Positions 11,628 through 24,500 of a stretch of 64,000 nt of DNA are shown piece after piece. Under the pieces are notes generated by a model that saw nothing but the letters and a program-made list of their open reading frames with translations, did not search any database and was not told where the DNA came from. The stretch covers positions 26,711,501 to 26,775,500 of the forward strand of contig OX485805.1 of assembly GCA_950295325.1 (NCBI GenBank). The letters are read 5' to 3'. This DNA comes from Polytrichum commune (Eukaryota; Streptophyta; Polytrichopsida; Polytrichales; Polytrichaceae). The position numbers and the translations under genes are program-made. Each line of letters starts with the position of its first letter. The stretch's first letter is position 1.

Positions 11628-13370
11628 CTCAGAAAGGAGCTATAATGGAGAAATTTTGAAAAACAAAAAACAAAATTTCAGTTCATCATACTTACTCAAT
11701 TGTCCCTTCATGAAACCTACCTGTTTGTGAATAAACCAGGTAATCTACCTGCGTACACAACTCCAAAATATTTGGAGAGGGGGAATTATTGCCTACAGGC
11801 GTATATCTCATCCATCCAAAATCAAAACTTGACCCCCTATGGGTTTGTTGTTGATTCACCTCATATCACTTGAACTAGACTAATTTGGGAAAAACTTAGA
11901 TAATAAGGAGATATTGATGTTGGTATGAATAGCATGAATGTTGGTATGAATAGCATGAATGTTGTGAATAGTTTTTGTTGTGAGTATATTCCTTATAGTA
12001 AGTAATGCTGGTACTTTCAGTGACTACTGCCGGGATGAACAATGCTTCCTAGATCTTAGGGTGGCACTAATTTCATAGCATGAAGAATTTTAGTATCACC
12101 TTCGTTAATTTCCCACACGCACTATTATCCCACCTTCACTAAATGAGATAAATAGTGTAGTCAAGTGTTTGAGTTTTATAGCAAGCCTATGTTTATTTTA
12201 CAAATAAAAATTGCAGAAACACCCTACCACAGTAATTAATCTTCTTTTTACATGCTGGAAGGTTTCAGATTTCGGGTTTGGTGTGCATGAGATTCAAATA
12301 CTGTGATCCTCAAATACGTAACTTGTACTTTGTTCTTGATTTGATCATTTCATCTTCCATGAAGTTTTGGTAGATTCTCTTTTGTTTGTTGAGGCTATCG
12401 ATTACCTCCTTCGTGTAGTCCCAATTACCATCATCATTTTGCTATATATGATTGTGCTTTTAATGCACGCTAGGGCCACCTCAAAATGTAAGTGGGATAC
12501 CCCAAAGGAATTACATTAAGTTAAACTAATCATAAGTTCGCTCGAAATAGAAGCATGTTGTGAACAATATACGTCACGTTTTTTGGATGAGGAAATGTGA
12601 AGATCACAAAGCCAACATGTAATTATACCTCAAACATATCAATCTAAGTTTTTTTCTTTTGGTTTTTTTTGCCCCCCGCTATTGAGCAAATCATGATTGA
12701 GTTTGGTCTTAACTTCACACCCGGACACGAATGAACCGCCTCTCCTACGAGGGGCCTCCTCCTCCCACCAACGGAGGGGCCTCGGCCCCAAGTGGCTCGT
12801 TTAGGGACATGAGTAAGTTGGGGTTGGGGTTGGGGTTGTGAGGAATTTCATTACTCACAAATTGATGCACCTCAAATGTGTTCTAGAAATTTGGAGATTG
12901 TGTCCTTGTGCTTGAGACCGATGAAAATGAAGGGTATATGTTGCAAAAGGAGGGATGGTGTCTGGATGTGGCATTCTGGGAATTGACGCTCTTCATTGTT
13001 GTGATGTGCATGTTGCTGCACCAGAAAGCCACGACATGTGGAGCGCTGATGGAAAACTTGATAGTCTTTTGAGATTATGGTGTGCGCTGTGATCTACTTG
13101 ATGTACTTTGGAGTGAAGTAGTTGGCAGGTGGCGGGAGGTGGGTAACCAAATTCCTTGTTCTAGTGCTTTCGAGAATCATGTGGCTTCACTGTCCTAATT
13201 CCAAAAACATGGAGGAAATTGTTAGCTTTACCATGTGCTCAAGCAATTGTGTCATTCGAGATTTTATCACGCTTAGAGGGAAAGTATAAGCCGTGAGTTG
13301 CATGGAAGCACAACATAAATGATACGCTGTCTAACACCAATCATGTCAAGGTGGTCATTTAACAAGAGAC
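11628..13370. other. Intergenic region upstream of the TNL gene
   Basis: At 11775-11890 there is one end of the MITE family whose full copy is at 46645-46876 (shared CATCCATCCAA and TTGACCCC motifs). The block 12060-12165 is a third copy of the 2390-2500 repeat. A GC-rich patch with the direct repeat GAGGGGCCTC lies at 12757-12785, and three GGGGTT units lie near 12819-12837. The block 12885-13210 is homologous to 3830-4170. No gene is recognised. Confidence 0.5.
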
Positions 13371-13435
13371 ATGGATGTTGACGTTGGAGAGGCCAGCACT
13401 TCATCCGAGCCTCCACCTGCCAAAAGGCAACGAAG
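13371..13435 (+). other. TNL exon 1 with NLS-like tail
   Basis: This short exon starts at ATG 13371 and ends at donor AAG|GTATAC (13436). It ends in phase 2, and the acceptor TGGTCAG|A at 13597 restores the TIR frame exactly. The acidic/Ser-rich start followed by PPAKRQRR is a typical basic nuclear-import cluster. A start at the TTG near 13590 is unlikely, because a stop lies immediately upstream in that frame. Confidence 0.6.
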
Positions 13436-16400
13436 GTATACTTTGATTCATTCTTGTTTGAATGCAATTGATTTGATGAACTTTGAATTTGGGGTTATAT
13501 TGAGATTTATGGTTCATTTAATAACAATCTAGAACCTGATTGACAAGGAGGGTATGCTATCAATCAAGTGAGTCTTGGTTTCCTAGGTCTTGGTCAGAAC
13601 TTTGAAAGTGGGATTTAACAGGACACACGGTGGCCCATGTGGGTTGGAGAAGAAACACAAGGTGTTCCTGAGCCACAATGGCGCAGACAAGGCTTTTGTG
13701 AGCCATCTATGTCGTCGCCTAATTTCAGTCCATCACTACCCTTTCTTCGACGTGCGCGAGGACAGCTTGCCTCTAGGAGATAAGTTTGCAGACATCATCT
13801 TTCAAGCTAGCAAACAATGTCGACTGGCAATTGTTGTAGTCTCGGACGATTACTTTAAGAGCAAGTGGCCCATGTTGGAGTTGGCTTCTTTTGTGGAGGC
13901 CAAGGATGGTGTCAACCCTGAGATGAAGATTTTGCCACTGTTTTATAGATTGACAGTTGCTGAATTCAAAGAGCCTAAACGACAAAGGGTTTGGTTTGAG
14001 AAGTGGAAGATGCTGAAAGAGTTTGAGGAACGTTTGGACATTTTGAGCTGGGAGAATGCATTGAGGGTTTTGGGTGGACATAAAGGCATTGTGTATTGCG
14101 GAACTGGACAGACTGAAGATGAGTACATCGAGAGTATAGTAGAATCGGTGTTCAGATCAGTTCCTCCAGATGTTTTATACGATGATTCTCATGTGAAAGG
14201 TGGCACGCATTTGTGTGAAGTAAGTAACACAGGTTGAGATTTGCTGGAATAAGATTTCTAAGTTAACTCAAAAATTTGTTTTGTTTCAGTTGCTTTGAAG
14301 TATGTTGATGAACATGTTACTGGTCCGTCATTGAGTGTGCACAGATCCAACGTGCTATCTCAAAGTGGATTATCCAATGAGCACTCATCTTATTTCAACT
14401 GTGTGTCATATTATGTGGGACAGGATATCGATGCAAAGTTTGAGAAGTCCAGGCAGACGGGGATGGTGCAATGTCCAATCATTGGCATTTATGGACTGGG
14501 TGGCATTGGAAAAACCAACCTTTGCCAGATTGCTTACAATAAGTATGTCGGAGAGTTTTTTGGAAGGGCATGTCTCATAGAGATCAGAAGCAAAACCAAA
14601 AGCTCTCTTGAATCACAAAAAGAAGTGTTGAGAGCTTTGACGGGTGCACATGATGAACTCCTCAATTCTGTCACAGACGTTGACAAGGTATTGTGAATTA
14701 CTAGGTCATTCACTTATTTCGCATGGTCATAATTTGATTATGGAAGGGCTTTGTAACAGAGCGAATTCGTTTTCATCAATGTGTGGAGCTTGTTACCTGA
14801 AACCCTTTGTGTTGTGTAGGGGCGACGCCTATACAAGGAGAGAGTTGGAAGCCATAAGGTGTTTCTAGCGATTGACAATGTTTGGGATGACTCTGCATCT
14901 TTTGGAGAAGCATGTGGTTATCTAACTATTGAACTCCATCCGGAGAGCAAAGTACTAGTGACGGCACGATGCAAGGAAACCTTGAGAAACCTGGGTATTG
15001 AGGAAAAATGTTGCTTTGCGATGCCTGATTTTAGGGAGGAGGATGCCATGGGCCTATTCTTGCACCATGCGTGTCCTAGCCCCTCAACCATTAAACTTGC
15101 AAATCCCGAGCATCTAAAAGTTAGGGATTGCATCTCTTATGCTCGGTACTCCAAAAGAGGGGACATGGAAATGTCTCGTGCATACCACTTTCATCCTTTG
15201 GCATTGAAAGTTCTAGGGTTGTTCATGAAGACATTGACACCCTTCCCAAGCAAGTGGATTGAGAAGCTTAACAATCCAAAGATTTTGGGAACCAAAATGA
15301 AAGATGTTAATTTAGTTTTGCGGACAAGTTTCTAGATGTGGCCATATATGCACCCGAATCATATCTTTATTTTTGCTCGTACATAGCACCAAGAGTGGGA
15401 GAAGTGTGTGAGTGGTTGAGCATCATGTATGCACAAGATATCGAGGTTGTCATGGATAAGGTAAGTTCACTAAGCATGTGTGACGACGCAATTATTTTGT
15501 ACTTCCCACCGTTTAGATAGAAAAATGCAATGTAAGGAATGGCTAGTTGATAGTGATCTAGGATGTCTTTTGTTTTACATAAATGATTAGAGAAATGCTC
15601 TTTAGGATCAAGAGATAGCCTAGTTCTGGCATCTAGAGATTGAACACATATATGACAATCTATAGATAGATTTTATCGTTTCAGTACTCAACACTAATTT
15701 GTTTGGGGTGTAGTTGGAGGTTCTCAGTGCTCGAGGTCTTTTGAACCAATGGGATGACCTCACACACTCTATCAGCATGCATGACCTTTACTTGGAATTT
15801 GCTGAAGCGGAGGTGAAGAGAAACGACAAAGAGCAGGGACAACCTCATTTGTATCACAAGAATGAACATAACATACCACAATGCCTTACAAGGAATCCGA
15901 GGGGGGCCAAATCATTTCCTTTTGAAAGGATGCGATTCAGCAATGTGGGTAATCTTGAGAGCTTCAAGGAAGCCAAATTGGATAAGTGTGCAAATGTTGA
16001 AGTACTTAAGGTGGACCGTTGTGATGGATTGCAAAGCTTAAACCTAGATGGCCTTGAAGAATTACGCAGCCTGGAGTTGCTCAAGTGTCCAAACTTTGAG
16101 CATCTCCACGGGTTGCAAACTCGAGATAAGCTCGTCTGGTTGATATGGAGCCCTTGTCGTGCCAAAGTTGTAGATTACAAACCATTGACATCCCTACGGT
16201 TGCTTCAGTTGACAGAGATATCCCAAACCACAACAATTGATCTTCAAAATTGCCATAATCTTCAGGAACTGTCAATTTGGAGCTCAGATGGATTGGAGGA
16301 CTTTCCCCTATTTCCAAATTCCAAGAGCATGCGCAAGATTAGCTTCAGATGTTGTATGTATCTGAGACATTGTGGACCAGAACTTCTCAACCTCGAGGGA

Positions 16401-16691
16401 TGGATAAATGTGGAGTTTCTTGATCTGACATGGTGCATGTCTCTCACAAATGAATTGGAAAGTTGCCCCATCATGAAGAACTTGAAACATTTGGATGTAT
16501 TCGGTTGCTATGAGCTGAAAGCTTTGCCTGACCTCACGAAGTCCAAGAATTTGATGGCCTTAAAGGTTTGGGGGTGTAAGTTGTTTAAGACTTATGGTTC
16601 TTCAGGCCAATCTTCGGATTCAGTGCCTATGGACCACCATGTTGGCCTAAATACATTAGGTGTATCATTGGATGACCAATCTGTAGCATAA
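13371..16691 (+). pseudogene. TIR-NBS-LRR (TNL) immune receptor gene with one frame break
   Basis: This is an intracellular NLR immune receptor of about 905 codons. The exons inferred from GT/AG sites and frame are 13371-13435, 13598-14232, 14290-14687, 14820-15460 and 15714-16691. Exon 1 gives a Ser/Pro-rich start ending PPAKRQRR, a likely nuclear-localisation signal. The TIR domain (about residues 43-200) has KVFLSHNG and the catalytic-type Glu116 in WPMLEL. The NB-ARC has the P-loop GIYGLGGIGKT (about 299-309), kinase-2 KVFLAIDNVWDD, kinase-3 SKVLVTARC, the GLPLA-equivalent PLALKVLGLF, FLDVAIYAP and MHD (SMHDLYLEF). Irregular LxxLxLxxC repeats fill the last exon to the TAA/AAA-flanked stop. 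The frame carrying LVLRTSF stops at 15333-15335 and the NB-ARC continues in another frame from about 15320, so the product is truncated unless this is an assembly error. The exon 2 donor could instead be 14220, but only 14233 keeps the frame. Confidence 0.88.
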
Positions 16692-19600
16692 AAAATTATC
16701 GGGAAATTTGGAGTTTCCACACAGGTGTGTTCCCTCCAATTTAAGGATTGATGTATGAGTGTTTTATTTGATAATGTGTTGTTGAAATACAAGAATGGTT
16801 CGAGTCAAATGCCTGATAGTTTTACACAAGTTCAACTGACATGTAGGCCATCGAATGCTCTTCTATTATTGGAGGCTTATGATGAAAGGCAATGGCAAAC
16901 ATTGAACATAAGTTGCTAGAAGAATATTTGTGCATATTACATGAAATAATTTATAATTTTTTTGAATGATTTAGATGGTTGGAAAATGATTTGCATTCAG
17001 TTTGCATAGTGAAAGTCCATTGAATTTGTTTGGAGGTTAATTTAAGGTGCATATGGTGTTCTTCTTGTAGGAAGCACAACAAAGCTTGATCAACTCCTTG
17101 GTAACGAAACATGGTAAGTTCAAATAAGCACATGGAAAAGTGTATATGCATTGCCCTTTGAACTTGTTTAATGGTTAGATAGGCAAACCACCTTAATTTG
17201 ATAACCACATTACGACTTCTCATTCAATAGCTTTACTTTTATCATGAGCTATTGGAATAATTCTTCATTGGTTCTGAGTTTGATAGTTGCATGTGGGATT
17301 TTCCACAAATTCCATGTATTTGTATGATGTCTGATATGAGATTCCATGCATCTCAGATATTATACCTCCGGATGTACTTCATCTTTGGAAACTTGAATGG
17401 CTACCATCCAATTCTTATGTGACTTGAAGCCTCCCAATTAGAGAGGATGTTGTGAACCTTGATCATCCTCATTTGTTAGTGTCCAAAAGTAACCCGTTTT
17501 ATTTTAACTAAGGAAGTAACGATTCACCTACAAGATAATTTCTACCTTTCGATAATAATGATAGATAGATTCACATGTTTGATAATATTGACAAATGTTT
17601 TCAAGGGAATTGGGCCTTTAAATCAAAGTATAATATGGATCACTTAATTTTTGAGTTGAACAACATGAAGGGCAAACCCATTCAAAAAGACGTCAAAGTG
17701 GTTCATAACGTTGATTTCCTTCAATATTATTTCCAACGATGCCATTCCACGGAAATGGTTGGTAAACCCAGCCAACCGACCTTGATGCAAGGGGAACATC
17801 GTGGACATAACATAATAAGATATTCATACAGCCTTATAATATCATGAGGGAAATGGGTATGGACATGATTTGAATTTGCTAAATATTGGACACGAAATGC
17901 GTATTTTCATGCCTGGAAGAAGTGAGTGGAGAGAGAAAAGTGTGTGCTTAAGACCCACTTAGCTTATAATGACATAGAGTATAACAAAATATGACCTGAA
18001 GAAAGATCTAGTAATAGAGAACGGGCGCATGAAGGTGTAGTAGAGGTGGATGATAATTGCTCGATATTTTCATCCACAAACCCCATCCTTTCACCATGGA
18101 TGAATTCTGTCGGGACAGACTGTGAGGTGTTGATGCATCTGCCGAATCATGTGCAGAAAGAGCACCTTGGTGGGCTTGAGGCTGGAGGACTTTGAGTATG
18201 TAATCCAGAGAAGGTGAGAATTGTGAGCCATGTTCTTTGTTAGTTTTTTCCTGCTCACAAGTTGATGCATGGACTGAGGTTTGCTCTGAAAACTTGGTTG
18301 TTGCGACCATTCAATACAGGTCCATCGTGTGAATGCATACATAAATCGAGAGTGAACAGGGTGGCCGGGTTCTCTAGTGATCGGTGCCATAGACGTGGTT
18401 GTCTTGACATATTAGAAGCTCATGGAAGCTCGTAGAAGTTGTTGTCCTTTGATTTCTTAAGCATTAACATTAAGGAAGAAGAGAAGAGCATGGAAAGGTT
18501 GTGGAGGAAGTTGTGATCCTGCAACAACTACGTTGCTGAAAAATCTTCGATGTCAAAACTTCGATGTCAAAGCTGGAAGGGGAATTGTAGAGGATTGGGT
18601 GCAGCGGGCAACATTACACCCAGGTGAGGTATATTTTGTAGAGGGGGTTGGGGATGGTTGTAAGTTCAGGAGTGCATATAAGGTTGCCTACGTGGTTGCT
18701 CAATTCAATGACAACCCGAGGCACTTTACTTGAAGCAGGTGCATGGCATGCCGCTTGGGTCGTAGGCTTTGGTGATGTTGTGAGGGACATCACGCATACA
18801 TATGGGTGGCGGAAGAAACTAAGGGTTGCTCCACAACGGGTGTGCCTTGCGAGGGACAATGACAAACGGTCATTCAATATGGTAATGTCTAACATATAGA
18901 GATAGACACTAGCAAACAAAGTTTAGGTCACTTGGAATGTTTCGGTTGAAGCCACAAGTGTATAAGTTGCATACAATGTGTATACATGTTCTAGTTCAAT
19001 GACCTAGTTGCCATTATGAAATTGTTGACCCTTCGGCCAATTTGGATTAGTGTGACATTTTTCTACATGCAAATTTGTGTGCTTGTGGGAATAGGGCACT
19101 TGTCCATACTCAAACATACCATGCACATATTGTCTTGTAAACATATTGAAGTTAATGGCAAATGCTTCTACTAGTCCCGCAACAAATAGTGTATGTATGT
19201 TGATGTATGGCCCATAGCATCTTGTATATGATTGAGTGGTTTGATTTTCAAAGAATCATGTATGTGTGCAATTGCATTCTCGTGTGATTATTTAACTAAC
19301 ATAGCCTCCCATAGTATACACACAAGCCATCATCATAATAAGTTTAGTGTGCCTAAAATATGGCCTAATTAGAAAATAAGGTAAGAATAGGGTGCTTAGA
19401 AACCCATATGTACAAAATAATATCCTCCCAACAAAAATGTGCTTTACCTCAAAGGGGGGGGGGGAGGGGTTTAAAACTTTAACAAGGGAGCGTGCACCCC
19501 ATGCAACGTGGTTAAGTCACCATCACCACCTTGTTGAGGATGGTAAAAGCCATCCCAAATAACCTTGAGTGGTGTTGGTGGCTAGGCTAAGTTACCACCA

Positions 19601-19948
19601 CCACCACCTCCTCCTCATTGAGGTTGGTAAGAACCTTCATTCATAACTACAATTGTTGGTGAGGATGAATTTCCACCTCACCATCGTTAGGAACCTTTTT
19701 ACATATTTACCCCCGTCCATGGGTTAATCGTGACACATAATTGACTCAATGTATTGGAGGTCCAAATTTCACTTCAATTTTTGTTAATTCTTCATCATAG
19801 ATTTGCTAACGCAACACAAGTGTTGTTGTGTGAATGTAATTGGTAGAAGTGGAGAACATGAAAAATAAACCAAACAGTCTTCACATGTCTCACTTGAGTG
19901 GGCTTTCATTCTTTATTAGTAAAGAAAGAGGGAATGATGCTTACATCA
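16692..19948. other. Intergenic, repeat family A copy and unassigned sequence
   Basis: The block 17820-18310 is homologous to 7360-7680 continued by 8275-8465, so it is a copy of the composite repeat seen there. A frame at 18533-18733 and the overlapping one at 18648-18899 are not recognised. A run of eleven G residues, interrupted once before a further G4, is at about 19456-19470. Imperfect CACCACC/CCTCCTC repeats lie at 19525-19625. No gene is supported. Confidence 0.45.
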
Positions 19949-19953
19949 CTTAT
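19949..19953. repeat. Target-site duplication, left
   Basis: CTTAT lies directly outside the left LTR and matches CTTAT at 30260-30264. Five-base duplications are normal for Ty3/gypsy integrases. Confidence 0.95.
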
Positions 19954-21501
19954 TGTGAGGCCAAACCCCCCACCCTTAAGCGTCCGTAGTCCGAGTAGTG
20001 GGTTTGGGCTCACATTCCTCCGCGGTATTGGATTTGGACTTGGATGAGTCCATAGTGCAAGGTTCACCCTTCAAGTGGTCTTGGATTTAACTGGGATTTA
20101 ACTTTTAACAACTCAATGTACGATTTCAATACGTATGTGGAGAATGCACAAGTTAACTATGTTATTTTAACCTCCTTATGCTCGGGTGCTATTTTGTCTT
20201 TGTTTGCTTCTAACGTCCATCCGGCCGCTTTAGCTACACAAGCCCTTAAGGATATCCCTCTCCTAAATGGAGTCCGTGCCGTTGACTCTATACTACCACT
20301 TGAACTATCACTTGTGTATTCCGTATCGCTACTATAAGAGGTCTCACTACCTAATTTCCCTAATTCTACTAACAACCCCTTTCTAATCACACAATTCTTC
20401 TCTAATCCTAAAATCCTAAAATCCTAGAGAGGAGAGGGGGAGAGAGAATTTCCTAACTTCACTAAGACTAACTAATCCACACAAGTATAATTTTACACTC
20501 ATCACAACATCAAGTGCTCAACTCTTAAACATGGAACTTGCAACCACGTGTATTCAAAACATGAACTTTAAGTACCACAAATTGGAATCATGAATTAACT
20601 TTAAAATCCTTCACGTCAACACTAATTCTACCAAGAGGTCAAGCCCTCTTCAAGGCTAACAAGCCTTGGCTCTCAAACTAAAAACTAAGCACACACATGT
20701 GCTCCAATATGGCTTCCCACACCCACACTTATAACTCGTGGGGTGCCTTGGAGCACAAAGGAAAGAGAGGATGAGTGAGGGAAGAATGAGGGATTATATA
20801 GTAAGCTTGAGGGGGTGAGCACCCTCAAGGCTCACGATAAGCCCTTGAGATTTCCTCCTACTTAGTAGGCGCCAATCCTATCTTCTAAGCCTTCTTCCCT
20901 CAAATGATCAACAAGGATCCTAATTCGAACATTTAACTAGCCTTGGCTTTCTACCTACCACACTTTACCAAACTTGGGATGCTTCAACCCAAACTTAGCC
21001 TCCTTCGCTTTCCGCCGCCATAACTTTCTCCCCTTACTTTCCCAAATCGTCGCTCACCACTTAATTCAAACCACGATGCTTAACTCGTGATTTGATTGGT
21101 GCTTTGAGAATTTGCTTATCCTCCACCTTGCATTCTTCCTTGGGCCTTCCCCATTAAGTGGCCATGATGAGGTGGTCCACTTGTGCGCTCCATGTGATCC
21201 TCCATTCATCCCAATTCGAATGCACTTGCCTCTTGAGTCACTTTGGTTGTCTCCATCCATTTGTACTAGCCTACTCACTAACTACCCAATCCAAGTTCTC
21301 CTTACCTATCCTCATTCACTCAAATCCTTCCGAAGGTAAAAACACAATAACAACTCACATCCTAGCCTCTTACAACATGGTACTTCTAAGACTAACATTT
21401 CACTCTTTTTATATTTTTGTGAAGTAACATGCTACTTCAAAGTGCATCAACTAACGTTTCAAGGGTCTAAGACTAAATGTGGGCACCCTTTTGGGCTCAC
21501 A
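19954..21501 (-). repeat. 3' LTR of the retrotransposon
   Basis: This is the 1548-bp copy at the downstream end, at a constant offset of 8758 from the 5' LTR with no indel and no substitution seen on line-by-line reading. All small open frames inside it are duplicated in the other LTR and are not genes. Confidence 0.97.
20793..20802 (-). promoter_or_regulatory. TATA-box-like site in 3' LTR
   Basis: The minus strand reads ACTATATAAT. It is the same site as at 29551-29560 in the 5' LTR. In this copy it would drive read-out into flanking DNA toward lower coordinates. Confidence 0.4.
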
Positions 21502-21505
21502 TAAT

Positions 21506-21523
21506 TGGCGACCATCGGGGGAT
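21506..21523 (+). other. Second primer-binding-site-like sequence at the 3' LTR junction
   Basis: Directly inside the left LTR, after a TAAT spacer, the plus strand reads TGGCGACCATCGGGGGAT. This has the shape of a tRNA 3'-end complement (TGG start, G-rich T-arm part). It faces inward, opposite to the element's transcription. A polypurine tract is expected here on the minus strand and is not present. Confidence 0.5.
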
Positions 21524-21562
21524 GAATCCAAACATCTCTTGCTCCAAGGGTAAGTTGCCTAG

Positions 21563-24500
21563 TCAAGCTCGGTACTCCTTACATCTACTTCCCGATGTAC
21601 GGGTAGGAAAGAGCTCACCATTCAACGTTTCCAATTGAATTGAATTATTAGGAAAGACCTCATAGACAAGGTAAGGTCCTAACCATACCGCATTGAATTT
21701 CGCCGGAAATTCAAGCTTTCGTGCGTCTTGAATCATGACCATCATTCCCGGTGTTAGGGCCCTTCTCTTATGTCGTTTGTCGAAAGTAATCTTTCTCCTT
21801 CTTTGGATTGCCTCAATATGTTGAGCCGCCATTCTCCTCCCTTCGTCAAGTGCTTCCAAATCGGTTAGTCGATTTCGTAAGGATTGACTTTCGGTAAGTC
21901 TCGTACTCACGGCCACCCTAAGTGACTCGACTTCATATTCGATTGGTAGTGTCGCTTCAAGACCATAGACTAAGGAAAATGGTGTAGCACGCGTAGTTAC
22001 CTTATAGGTTGTACGGTATGCCCAAAGTGCCGCCGTTAGTTTCGTATCCCAATCCCGCTTCGAGTCTATAACCGTCTTGCGTAGTATACTCACCAAAATT
22101 CCGTTAACCCTTTCCGTTTGTCCATTGGTTTGTGGGTGGTAGGGAGTAGTCTTCCGGTGATCAATTTTAAATTTCTCTGTCATCTCTCGAATCAAGTCAT
22201 TCAAAAAGTGAGTACCCCTATTGCTTACTAGGATCTTCGGCACCCCGAACCGCGAAATTATGTTTTCGTACATAAATGTTGCCGCGTGTTCCGCCGTGTC
22301 GGTCTTCACCGCTTTGGCTTCCGCCCACTTGGTGAGGTACTCGGTTGCCACCACAATATATTTCATTCCTTTTGAAGATTGGGGACGGACCTCACCCACA
22401 TAGTCGATGCCCCATTTTTCGAAAGGAATTAAGGGTAATGATACATGTAAAGGCATCTCCATTCTAAGGTCGTCTCGGGCATACCGTTGGCAAGCGTCGC
22501 ATTTCCTTACATAGTCATGGGCGTCCTTAAATAGTGTAGGCCAAAAGTAGCCCGCTCTAAGTATTTTTTGCCCGGTGAGTTGACCCGAGAAGTGACCGCC
22601 GCAAGCGCTATCGTGGCAAGCGATTAAAATCGCTTCAACCTCCGTTTTTGACACGCATCGTCGTAAAATACCATCGGACCCCCTTCTAAACAACCTATGG
22701 CCCACTACAACAAATTGCCTACTATTTACCCTCACTTTCCTTCTCTCTTCTTTTGTCCACTCTTTGGGCAACTTGTGGGTTGTTAGAAATTCCACTATGC
22801 CCGCATACCACTCCGGTGTAGAAGTGACCACAAAGAGGCTATCATCTACTAACATATCATTTACCGGATTTTTTCCTATCTCCTCCGACAACCTAGACAA
22901 GTGGTCCGCTTGTAAATGCATACGACCCGGTTTATATTCCACCGTGTAGTCGAATTCTTCTAATAACAAAACCCACCTAGCTAACCTACCACTTAACTCC
23001 GCCTTGTTAATTAGATACTTGATAGCCATGTGGTCAACAAAAAATACAACCGGGTTGCACATGAGGTAATGCCTAAACTTTTTAACGGAAAACACCATGG
23101 CTAGGCACTCCCTCTCCGTTGTAGAGTAGTTTCTTTCGGCGGGGGTCAATTGCTTACTCGCATAAGCTATAGGTTGATCCTTCTCTTTTTCTCCCGTTGC
23201 TTGACAAAGCGCACTCCCTATTGCCACATTACTAGCATCACAATAGACGTGAAAAGGTTTACCCCAATTGGGTGGTATCAACACCGGATAGGTGCTCAAC
23301 CTATCCCGCAATTCCTCAAAGGCTTTTTGACAAGCATCCGTCCACTCGAATTTGACATCCTTTTTGAGCAAATGGGTAATGGGCACCGCTATCTTTGAAA
23401 AATTAGGAATAAGTTCCCGGTACCATCCCACATGTCCTAACAACTTAGAGATCCCCTTGGAATTGGTTGGAGTTGCCAAGTCGCTTATGGCCGCAATCTT
23501 ATCCGGATCGGGTTCTCTACCTTTCTCACTAACAACATAACCCAACAACACTCCCTTATTCACTCCCAAAAATGTCTTATCCGGGTTCAATGCTAACCTC
23601 ATCTTCCTACACCTAACTAATGCCTCCCTAACACAATGTAGGTGATCATCCACATTACTTTGTGTGCTAAAATCGTCCACAAAGACGGTCATGGATTTGA
23701 ACAACAAGTCGGTGAAGATATACATTACTAATCGTTGGAAAGTAGCCGGGGCATTACATAACCCAAATGGCATCACTACCCACACAAAAGTACCCCAAGG
23801 TGTAGTAAAAGCCGTTTTATGGATATCTTGGAGGGCTATGGAAATTTGATTATAACCCGCATACCCATCCATAAAGGTATATCGCGAATGACCTCCAACC
23901 TCCTCAAGCAACAAGGTGCTAAAAGGTAAGGGGAAGTGATCCTTTTGTGTGCACGAATTCAATTTCCTATAGTCGACACAAACCCTTAATTTCCCATTTT
24001 TTTTCTTTACTAAGACCATAGGAGAAACCCAATCCGTGATTTCCACCGGCTTGATAAACCCGGCCTTCAATAACCTTTCCAATTCCGCTTTCACCAACAA
24101 TTGCAATTGAGGATTCATCCTCCTCTCCTTTTGTCTAATTGGCCTCGCCCCCGGAATTAAAGGAATCCGGTGCTCTACCATTTCCCTAGGAATTCCCTTA
24201 AGCTCATCGTAGGACCATGCAAAAGTATCACTAAACTCATCCACCAAATTGCTATACTCCCTAACCTCTTTCTCCCCCAATTTGGAGCCCATCTTCATTT
24301 GTCGGGTTTTTCCATTCTTTAATTTCACATCCACGTACCGCCAATCCGCTTCCGACACATGTGCTTGCTCCTCTTTGTTCCGATACCAATCGGAAGGCAC
24401 ATTGGGGTAATCTTTCACATCTTGACCTACAACTATCCCCGTAGACGTGGTCTTGAAATGTAAAGGCTCCTCCAATTTCGATGACTCAATAATCACATCC

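Noticed and set aside
12819-12837. Three TTGGGG units resembling ciliate telomere repeat
   Set aside because: Only three units, no context, and a plant-type TTTAGGG run exists elsewhere. Most likely slippage; a fourth G-run for a quadruplex is missing.
13943-14128. Antisense frames across the TIR exon
   Set aside because: They are shadows of the well-supported TIR coding sequence on the plus strand.
20116-20337. 73-codon open frame inside the LTR, repeated at 28874-29095
   Set aside because: The repetition is simply because the LTRs are identical. There is no evidence of coding.
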